From Litsea cubeba (Eukaryota; Streptophyta; Magnoliopsida; Laurales; Lauraceae): a stretch of DNA of 64,000 nucleotides. Both the position numbers and the translations under genes were made by a program. Shown here piece after piece: positions 56,422 to 64,000 of the stretch. Under the pieces are notes generated by a model. The model had not been told where the DNA came from and ran no database searches. It worked only from the letters and a program-made list of their open reading frames with translations. Location: positions 57,745,502 to 57,809,501 of the forward strand of contig CM022946.1 of assembly GCA_012931725.1 (NCBI GenBank), read 5' to 3'. Numbering within the stretch: the stretch's first letter is position 1; every line of letters begins with the position of its first letter.

Positions 56422-57570
56422 ATGGCTCGCACAAAACAAACCTTCAGGCAGCCTATCAAGAAGTCAAAAACAGGCCAAGCTTCATCTTCTCATAGATCTC
56501 CTCCATCCTCTCCTGAAGCATCCCCTCCTCGTGAAGTCAGATTCAAACCCATCCCTTCTCCATCTTCGGTTGTCAAATCCTTCCGAAACAAAGGGATCAT
56601 TGTGGAGAAGAAATGTGTAGTAGAAGATCTAGTGGATTATGGTGTCCCTGCTATGATGGAAGATATTGGCTGGGGTGGTATTCTAAATTGGAGTGGAAAT
56701 GCCTTTCCATCCTTGGTTCATGGCCTTTATGAGTCTATCTGTGCTTCCACCAACAATTCATTCACTATCAGATTTGAGCATGGAGAAGAGGTGGTTACTA
56801 CAAAGAAGATTGCATCCATCTTGGGGGTTCCTAGGTCAAATGGACCAAAGATAATATCTGAAGTCTTACCTCTTGAGGAAAAAGATGGAGTGACTCATGC
56901 TCTTTGTGGAAGAGCTGAAGTTTGGACAGCCAAAAATTGTCTTCAAGCTTCTCTCATGGTTCCTTCCCTTCGGATCATTCATATCCTTTTCACTCATTCC
57001 ATCTATCCAAGGAAAGGGAATAGGACTGAAGTAACTCCTTACATGGCAAATCTGTTGTTCAAAGTTATATCTGGAGATCGGGTATGCTTACCTTCAGTTA
57101 TTATGCACCATATTCTCCGAGTTATTACTGGATCGCAGCCGTGTGCAGCTCCATTTGGATTTCTCATTACCCAGCTTGCTAGATCATATGGAGTGGTTCC
57201 TCCAGCTTCTGAGAGACCAGTGACATCCACTGTTTTCAACAAATCAAACATTCTCTTGATGAAGCTTCCACCACCTCAGCAAAGGAATCCAGTAGCTGAA
57301 GGAGATGCAGAGTTAGAGGCTGCGGAGATAGAGCCTGTAGATCCAGTAGCAGGTCAGCCTCCTCATCCAGAGCCCCCTCAGCAGCGCAGTCTGGAGGACC
57401 GTATGACCTCTTTAGAGCATATTGTTTCTACCATACGTACAGACTATCAGGAATTTAGGCAAGAGGTATCAGGAATGATGAAGAAGACTTTGAAGTACCT
57501 CTCGAACATCTCCAGCAGCTGCAGGCGTCATGATGATGCAGTGCCCCCGTCTCCTACAGATTCATCTTAG
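56422..57570 (+). CDS. ORF2: Transposase_32-like protein with histone H3-like N-terminus
   Basis: 382 codons from ATG at 56422. The frame is also open upstream, but the Met of MARTKQT is the convincing start. The first residues ARTKQT are identical to the start of mature histone H3, followed by FRQPIKKSKTG, then a Ser/Pro-rich linker. Residues about 45-300 form a globular region with DYGVPAMMEDIGWGGILNW, FTIRFEHGEEVVTTKKIASI, and LGVPRSNGPK, which I associate with the putative plant transposon protein family PF20167 seen in env-like or accessory ORFs of plant retrotransposons. A Pro-rich stretch (residues 290-330) and a short coiled coil with a Ser-rich end follow. No signal peptide or membrane segment is evident, which speaks against an envelope role. 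Family call is from memory. Confidence 0.65.
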   Translation: MARTKQTFRQPIKKSKTGQASSSHRSPPSSPEASPPREVRFKPIPSPSSVVKSFRNKGIIVEKKCVVEDLVDYGVPAMMEDIGWGGILNWSGNAFPSLVHGLYESICASTNNSFTIRFEHGEEVVTTKKIASILGVPRSNGPKIISEVLPLEEKDGVTHALCGRAEVWTAKNCLQASLMVPSLRIIHILFTHSIYPRKGNRTEVTPYMANLLFKVISGDRVCLPSVIMHHILRVITGSQPCAAPFGFLITQLARSYGVVPPASERPVTSTVFNKSNILLMKLPPPQQRNPVAEGDAELEAAEIEPVDPVAGQPPHPEPPQQRSLEDRMTSLEHIVSTIRTDYQEFRQEVSGMMKKTLKYLSNISSSCRRHDDAVPPSPTDSS

Positions 57571-58213
57571 ATCTTAGGAAAGTTTTTCACTTTTTGTGGG
57601 GAGGGTAGTGATAGACTTTTTAACTCTTTTAAATATTTGTCTATCAACTGACTGAAAGTTTGAATTGATTACTGACCATTATTTTGATTTTTGGTTTGGT
57701 CAAGTAATTATTGAAATATGTACTAGTCGTTTATGGAAAATCAATGAATTTACATATTCAAATTATTCATCTCATATCTTCTTGTTATATTCCTCAATTG
57801 ATGAATGTTTATGATGCTTTGAACTAAATTTTCTTTCGATTAATATTTTTTTTCTTAGCATCATTCATAACAGCATAGACAACCTCTATACATGATAACC
57901 TGTTCAGCATTTCATTTTTAATTTAATTTGGTAACAGGTGCTGCTGAAAGGTATTTGTTTTCTAATGTATACAGGTTCCTTTGCAATTCGATGACAAAGG
58001 GGGAGAGAACTCAAAAGAGCAAGAGAAGATCAAACAAAGAGGAGATCCAACAAAAGGGAGAGAAGACCAGATCTAACTAAGGGGGAGATCTGTCCAAGGA
58101 TAAAAGAGGGAGAGCTCTAACGAAGGGGGAGAGATTGTTTCAAGAACATAAGAGCTGAAGTCTTAGAAGTGTTGTGATCATCTTAGTTGCCATCAAATTG
58201 CAAAGGGGGAGAT
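57571..58213 (+). repeat. 3' untranslated region with multiplied polypurine tracts
   Basis: AT-rich sequence up to 57990, then repeated AAGGGGGAGAG-type tracts (near 57999, 58081, 58125 and 58205, with weaker ones at 58056 and 58108). The last abuts the 3' LTR and is the expected plus-strand primer. Confidence 0.8.
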
Positions 58214-59725
58214 TGTTAGGATCTTTCTATGTTGCTAATTTGATGGATGCACTATCACTTTCACTTTCATCTGATCACACACTCATTCATCGTATGTTAG
58301 ACCTTGATTTCTGAATCTTAGACTTGCATATTCAATTGATTTTCAAAGACCTCATCCTGCATGTTTTAGAACTTAAAACACTCTTTCGAAAATCTATTTT
58401 TTCATGCATGATTTTGAAAAATCAAGTTAATCATCGAGGTTCTTGGAATGCATACAATCTCATTCTTAAAATCCTTTTTAGCATGCATTAAACATAATGG
58501 CTGGAGTTCATGTTTCAGAAAAAACACTTTTTCAAAATTTGCACAGAACTCCTCCCAGGCCTGTGTACCCGGTCGACCGACCCCTGTACCCGGTCGACCG
58601 AGCCAACTAGCCGTTGGCAGAGAGCTGTTGGCTCTCCAACGGTCAGATTTCTGACCGTTTGTTCCAGGTCGACCGAGAGGGAAGGAGGTCGACCGAAGAC
58701 ACTAGCCGTTGGACTGTTTTTGTCTATAAATGCTCATTTCATTCCTTTCTTGGAGAGGTTGGTTGGGTGAACTTTTGGAGCCATTTTGAAGCCTAAGAAA
58801 GGGGAATGAGCTAAGAAGGTTAGATAGCAAATGGAAATCAAAATCCTTGAGATTCAAAGGTATATACCTCTAAGTTAAATTTGATTTCCATACTTTTGAA
58901 ATCCATGCATGATCAAACTTTTGTAAATTCATTTTTGCATGATTGCTAGCCTTGTTTGAGTTGTTTTGCAATCATCATATCACTTTACCATATTGGATTG
59001 TTTTGCAAAACACTCATTTCCAAATCACATGTGTTTTTAGTATTTAAACCTTCATACAACTTGTGTTTTAATAGGAATGTCTTTCCAAGTTGTTTCAATT
59101 ACTTCATGTGATTAGTTCATCTCTTCAATCATTAATTTATGTGCTTAGAATTTTAAATGCATCAAGCATTCATTTAAGAGCTTCATTTTAGAAATTGATT
59201 GAAGTACACTTTCATACACCTTGAACACTCATCTTAGTTAATTGTTAGTGTATGATTGTAAATTGATTTTAATTTTTATATCAGCCTATTTAAGAGGCAA
59301 ATGTATTAAGCTATAATTGTTTCTCTTCTAGTGTTTAGACACTTCATTGAGAAAGAAAAATCTATTGCTTGTAAAGGTTAGTGCTAAGCCTAAGAAAAGC
59401 ATAGTGTAAAGGTTGTTGTTTAGCCTAGAAAAACATCATTGTAAAGGTTATTGCTTAGCCTATTGTAAAAGCATAAATAGTGGAAATCCGGTGGGGTGTT
59501 GAGCACAAGCCGGTAGTGGATGTAGGCATTGAGGCCGAACCACTATAAATCTTTGTGTTATGGTGATTGGGTTGTGGTGATTGATTTGTTTCTCTTCCGC
59601 ATTATGTATGTTAATCATCACATATGACTAGTTTGTTTTAAAGAAATTAAAATTGGTCATAGTTGGTCACTATTAGTAGATCACCCTATTCACCCCCCCT
59701 CTAGGGTTAAGATCCCGGACTTTCA
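58214..59725 (+). repeat. 3' LTR of the 7.8-kb element
   Basis: 1512 bp, the same length as the 5' LTR and identical over all the stretches I compared, including the short frames they contain. It is preceded by AAAGGGGGAGAT and followed by CATAG. Confidence 0.9.
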
Positions 59726-59730
59726 CATAG

Positions 59731-61514
59731 GGCATGAGAATGAAGTCACCGAGGTTGACTAACTTTCTCAGAGCCAAGTCCTTAACTCGGTATGGAGAGT
59801 CTTCGTCGACAGCTCGTCTACCTCCAAGAGAGCTGGCGCGGGCATAGTTCTCCAATCGCCAAAAGGACTGGTCATAGAACAAGCCTTGACCTTGGACTTC
59901 AAAGCAACGAACAACGAAGCTGAGTACGAAGCTCTGATTGCAGGACTGAATAGCGCCCGAATCCTCGGAGCCCGGCAATTGGTGGTCTTCAGCGATTCAC
60001 AACTGGTAACTAGCCAGCTAACTGGAGACTACCAAGCCCGGGATGACAGGATGGCGGCCTACTTAGCCCTCGTAAAGAAACTGCTCGCTCATTTCCAGAC
60101 AGCCGAGGTCAGACAGATCTCCATAGATACTAACGTGCATGCTGATGCGCTCGCAAACCTGGCCTCCGTTGTCGAACCAAGAAAGAAAAGAGCCGTTGAG
60201 GTTGGGACGATACCGAGATCAAGCTTAGAACTCCATTCATCTCGACAGGTACCGTGCCTTGATCTCGGCCCGAGCTGGATGGACCCGATCATTTCTTACC
60301 TCAAGGACGATCAGATCCCCGAAGACAAGAACGAAGCTCGCCGGATCAGACTCAAGGCAACTCGATTCTGGCTATCCCCTAAAAGTAAGCTCTACAGGAA
60401 ATCCTTCACAGGTCCCTACCTCCAATGCGTCCATCCAAGCAAGGTTGACGACTTTCTGTATGAGATCCACGAAGGAACCTGCGGGAGCCACATCGGAGGA
60501 TGGTCGCTGGCCTACCGAGCTATAAGCCAAGGTTACTGGTGGCCGTATATGTAGAAGGACGCACAGGTATATGCCAGGAAGTGCGAAAAGTGCCAAAAGT
60601 TCTCCCATTCCCTTCATCAGCTAGCACAGGACCTGAGCCCCCTCTCTAGTCCATGGCCCTTCGCCCAATGGGGGCTGGACATTGTGGGACCTCTCCACCG
60701 GGCTCCAGGGAACAAAAGGTGGGTGATAGTTGCCACAGATTACTTCACGAAATGGGTAGAGGCTGAACCGCTGTCCTCCATCACTGAGAGGGACTCCAAG
60801 AATTTCGTATGGAAGAACATCATAACAAGGTTCGGCATCCTCAGGACCCTGATCTCGGACAACGGGACTCGGTTTTACTCCAACTTATTCAGAGACTTCT
60901 GCCAAAGGCATGGCATCAGGAACCACTACTCCACCCCGGCGTACCAGCAAAGCAATGGTCAGGGCGAAATTTCTAACAAAGTACTGCTTGACGGCCTGAA
61001 GAAGCGATTGGACAGAGCGAAAGGAAGATGGGTAGAGGAGCTCCCCAGCGTATTATGGGCGTACAAGACAACCCCAAGGCGTTCCACTTCGGCGACACCT
61101 TTCTCTCTGGCCTATGGGATGGAGGCGGTCATTCCCTAGGAAATTGGCCTCCCTACCCTGAGAACAGAGCTTGTTGACCAAGGCCGAAACGAGATGAACC
61201 TAGCAATGGAGCTGGACTTGGCTGACGAGCGACGAGAAGCAGTGGCCATATGACTGGCCGACTACCAGCAACGGCTAGCCAGAGGATACAATGAAAGGGT
61301 CAGGGAGAGGAGTTTCTCAGTAGGAGAACTGGTCCTGAAGAAGACCCTCCTGGCTGACAGAGATCCAAACGAAGGCAAGCTAGCCCCGAACTGTCATGGC
61401 CCATTCAGGGTGGTTTCAGTAGCAGGGTGATCTTCTTACAAACTCGAAGACTTGCAAGGCAGGCAGTTGCCGAGAGCATGGAATGCATCCCACTTAAAGA
61501 AGTTTTTTTTCTAA
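59731..61514 (+). pseudogene. Tat second RNase H and integrase (broken)
   Basis: The frame continues the Tat pol split at 51923. A second, archaeal-type RNase H (VFVDSSSTSKRAGAGIVLQS near 59800, ATNNEAEYEALIAGLNSARI, FSDSQLV, HADALANLASV) is the hallmark of the Tat/Ogre lineage. Integrase follows: zinc-binding HEGTCGSH and CEKCQK near 60460-60600, and catalytic D-D-E at WGLDIVGP (60670), SDNGTRF (60860) and GQGEISN (60960). The C-terminus (GELVLKKTLLADRDPNEGKL) is near 61330. In-frame stops at 59760, 60552, 61137, 61251 and near 61428 inactivate it, although the integrase triad is intact. Confidence 0.85.
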
Positions 61515-61589
61515 GATGTAATGAGAGGCTCATGATCAATAAAAGGAGCCTTCACTTTGTCATCAATCTGCGCCACCCTATCTGAGTTC

Positions 61590-62075
61590 GGCAACTTCGG
61601 GTTCATACACCTTAGGACTGACCTCGGGTTCATACACCCAGTCTTCCCTAAACTTTGGGTTCACGCACCCATGGACTGACTTAGGGTTCATACACCCAGT
61701 CGCTCCTAAAACTCTGGGTTCATACACCCTGGGACTGACTTCGGATTCATACACCCAGTCTTCCCTAAACTTTGGGTTCACGCACCCATGGATTGACTTA
61801 GGGTTCATACACCCAGTCGCTCCTAAAACTCTGGGTTCATACACCCTGGGACTGACTTCGGGTTCATACACCCAATCTTCCCTAACTTTGGGTTCACGCA
61901 CCCATGGACTGACTTAGGCTTCATACACCCAGTCGCTCCTAAAACTCTGGGTTCATACACCCTGGGACTGACCTCGGGTTCATACACCCAGGCTTCACTA
62001 AACTTTGGGTTCGCGCACCCAGGGAATGACTTAGGGTTCATACACCCAGTCCCTCCCAAAACTCTGGTTTCATAT
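61590..62075. repeat. Tandem array of about four 117-bp units
   Basis: Each unit has two related halves, both with GGGTTCATACACCC or GGGTTCACGCACCC. Unit starts recur near 61617, 61734, 61849 and 61965. Tat-lineage elements often carry such arrays between pol and the 3' LTR. Peptides readable over the array on the minus strand are shadows of the repeat. Confidence 0.9.
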
Positions 62076-63448
62076 ACCCCCCGAGATCAATCCCGGGCCA
62101 GACTCGCATAGCCGAGATCCTCGAAATTCTGGGTTCACCCCAGCCAATTCTGGGTTCACCTCGGCCAAGGGAAATACAGCACATAAATGCAGAAAAACAG
62201 TGCAAGCGCAGAAACGGAAAAGAGCAGTGCAAGCACAGAAATACAGAAAAGCAGGAAAATGTGGAGATACAAGAGACACGGTCCGTTTGGATTAGAAAGT
62301 TCATTTTTATTAAAAATATTATCCTCATTACATGAGTTGCAGAAAAGCAAAATACAATAAGGAGGCTCGCAGTCCACTAAAAATAGAAAAAGAAGGGAAG
62401 CTTGGAGATTCTGATCTGATCCGCTACTTGGAGATTCTGATCTTCATTGATCTTCAGCCCGGAGGCTTCTCGATTTGGTCCTCAGTGCCAGGAGCTCTGC
62501 AATACCCTATGGTTAGTTAAACCAAAGTTTGCAAACAAGCTCAAGCTCCTGGTCCACTGCCTGGAGATCTTCAACCCGCAGGCTTCTCGATCTGGTCCTG
62601 AATGCCACACAAGACCCTGCAGATCAAGTTGGCAACCAACCCCCAGCCGCATCGACAGGAGTTGATCTCCTCGCAACCGCATAGGCGGCGGTTGGCCGTG
62701 GACCCGCGTTTAGAGAACGCGTGGTCCACGGGGACCATATTCAGAGAACGCGCAGACCACGACCACCAGGGACAGTGCCCGGAAGGAGTTGCGTTCATTC
62801 GCAGAAGATTCACTCAGGGTGAGGACATCTAAACAACCTCTAGAGGGCGAAACTGCCAGAATGCCTGGCAGCGGCGGACGGGTCCTCATAACTATAAAAG
62901 AAAAGAATGGTCATTGGTCTGGTTCTTTGTCACTCTCCCATGGCAGCAGACTTATCCCCCCTATTTATAGGAAGAAGAAGGGCTCGGTACTCAAGGGCCC
63001 ATTAAAGGGGAGAGGTCTCCCATGCTTCGCGTGGAGCGCGCGTTTTCTACAAGTTTACTGACGGTTCCGATGGTGACACGTGGAGCCATTTGCTCGTTTT
63101 CCGCATCGGCCGTACCACTGTACTTAATGCTATTTATGAGCCTCAGAATGCGGGATATCGGAGCCGATAACCATGAAGACCGTTCGGTACCCTCTTTCCA
63201 ACTCAGAACTCTCACGTCACAGCATTCAGCCGAACTCAAACACAAAGAACCCAAACTCAATCACAAAGAAGCCTAACTCAAAAAGAAAGAAGAAAGCTCA
63301 ATTGATCAAATTGGTTTTTCATTCATAAGGCAAAAGATTACAAGTTCACTTTACATCTCCAGAGGATAGAAAGATTACAGATTAAAAGCGGGAAAGGTAC
63401 AGTGTTCAAGAAGCTATAGGGACTTCAACGCCTTAACCAGCACTCTCA
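62076..63448. other. Tat element 3' region without supported gene
   Basis: A pair of similar segments (GATCTTCAGCCCGGAGGC at 62449, GATCTTCAACCCGCAGGC at 62566) lies 117 bp apart. CTATAAATAGG on the minus strand near 62970-62980 could be a TATA box for leftward transcription. No coding region stands out. Confidence 0.5.
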
Positions 63449-64000
63449 CTGTGTCTCTGATGGACCGACGGTCTCGGCAGCACCCACAACCGTCTCGACA
63501 GCATCACCCGCTGGAGGAGCAGATGGAGCATCACCCGCTGGAGGGGCAGATGGAGCGTCGCCCGCAGAAGGAATAGGTGGAGTAACGTCCGGGAGAGGGT
63601 CAGCAGCAGGAGCATCGACCTGGGCACTCTCAGTCGGCGGAGCATGACTCGACTCGGGTTCTGGGCCAGAGTACTTCAGCAGGTTCTAATAGATCGAATG
63701 GTCTTCTGGAACCCCCACCCGTTTCAAAGCAGCCAGACATCCCTCCTCAAATAGAATGGAGGTTATCTCCTCCACCTGTCTTTCATACTCCTCCGTGGCC
63801 TGGTCCACTCCCTTCTGAAAGGCGGCTTGGGCCTCGGCCTGCAGTGAGGACTTAAGGTCAGCATTCTCCTTCCGCAGCTGCTCCACTTCGGCGTGCCGCG
63901 CCTTCAGTTTGGCGTTTTCCTTCTGAAGCTTCTCCGCTTCGGCACGTTAAGCCAGCACTTCGGCACGCTGCCTCGTCGATTCTGCCGCCAAATCTGCCTT
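63449..64000 (-). pseudogene. Antisense ORF of the Tat element, coiled-coil C-terminal part (cut by window end)
   Basis: The minus strand reads in one frame from the window edge to a TGA near 63449. A heptad-rich coiled coil (EAEKLQKENAKLKARHAEVE, QLRKENADLKSSLQAEAQAA) is followed by VDQATEEYERQVEEITSILF and LKRVGVPEDHSIY, then an Ala/Pro-rich tail with two exact SAPPAGDAP-like repeats. Two in-frame stops (TAA near 63947, TAG near 63686) break it. Antisense ORFs between pol and the 3' LTR are known in Tat/Retand elements. A PMD domain may lie further upstream beyond 64000, but that is not visible. Confidence 0.6.

Larger units (their letters stand above)
51924..59725 (+). mobile_element. Complete non-autonomous LTR retrotransposon (7802 bp), TSD CATAG, matching LTRs
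   Basis: Two LTRs of exactly 1512 bp (51924-53435 and 58214-59725) lie at a constant offset of 6290 bp and agree everywhere I compared them. Perfect CATAG duplications flank the element (51919-51923, 59726-59730). A primer site TGGTATCAGAGC follows the first LTR and a GGGGGAGAT polypurine tract precedes the second. Between them are two intact ORFs: a coiled-coil/zinc-knuckle protein and a Transposase_32-like protein. There is no protease, integrase, reverse transcriptase or RNase H. It must have moved using enzymes of a relative. End motifs and primer place it with SIRE-type copia elements. It is inserted in the Tat pol gene and is the youngest insertion in the window. Confidence 0.9.

Noticed and set aside
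61578..62059. Repeated-peptide protein on the minus strand of the 117-bp array
   Set aside because: The peptide repeat follows directly from the DNA tandem repeat; no start context or conserved flanks.

Overview
This is a gene-poor, repeat-dominated stretch of nuclear DNA from a flowering plant. The evidence is a stack of nested plant transposable elements: Ty3/gypsy chromovirus and Tat-type retrotransposons, Ty1/copia elements primed by initiator tRNA-Met, a Cassandra TRIM with 5S rRNA-like LTRs, a CACTA element and a small hAT element. The only recognisable host-gene sequence is a fragment: the first exon of an auxilin-related (clathrin-uncoating J-protein) gene inside the CACTA element. 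I see no intact cellular gene, tRNA gene, rRNA operon or CRISPR. The species cannot be named from this sequence alone.

Left part (1-25 kb). Positions 172-11524 look like one gypsy (Tekay/Del-type) LTR of about 3 kb net length, inflated by three insertions: a 765-bp hAT element with a perfect 8-bp target duplication, a 442-bp solo LTR, and a 7.1-kb CACTA element carrying the auxilin exon and other exon-like pieces. A clean 1.8-kb solo LTR follows (12539-14357). A second Tekay-like LTR start at 14826 is followed by a Cassandra TRIM (15184-15813) and a 2.6-kb solo LTR (16695-19288).

Middle (21.7-45.4 kb). The same 2.6-kb LTR family appears inverted at 25605-31293. It is preceded by a polypurine tract and by an antisense plant-mobile-domain pseudogene with its own TATA box. 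A 3.1-kb Tekay LTR has inserted into the TATA box of that LTR. A broken copia gag with primer site and LTR comes next, then a decayed chromovirus (33979 to about 45369) whose gag is split by a 6.7-kb non-autonomous copia-type element (34113-40778).

Right part (45.4-64 kb). A Tat-lineage gypsy element runs off the window end. Its gag-pol frame is split by a 1677-bp solo LTR (48953-50629) and by a complete 7802-bp non-autonomous element (51924-59725). The latter has same-length LTRs that match wherever compared, a perfect CATAG duplication, and two intact reading frames: a coiled-coil/zinc-knuckle protein, and a second protein whose N-terminus copies the first residues of the histone H3 tail. 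It is the youngest insertion here and the best candidate for an under-described system. The Tat element ends with a 117-bp tandem array and the C-terminal part of an antisense coiled-coil ORF.

The coding elements, apart from the 7.8-kb one, carry stops or lost catalytic residues. Most features here are therefore fossils, and the order of nesting gives their relative ages.
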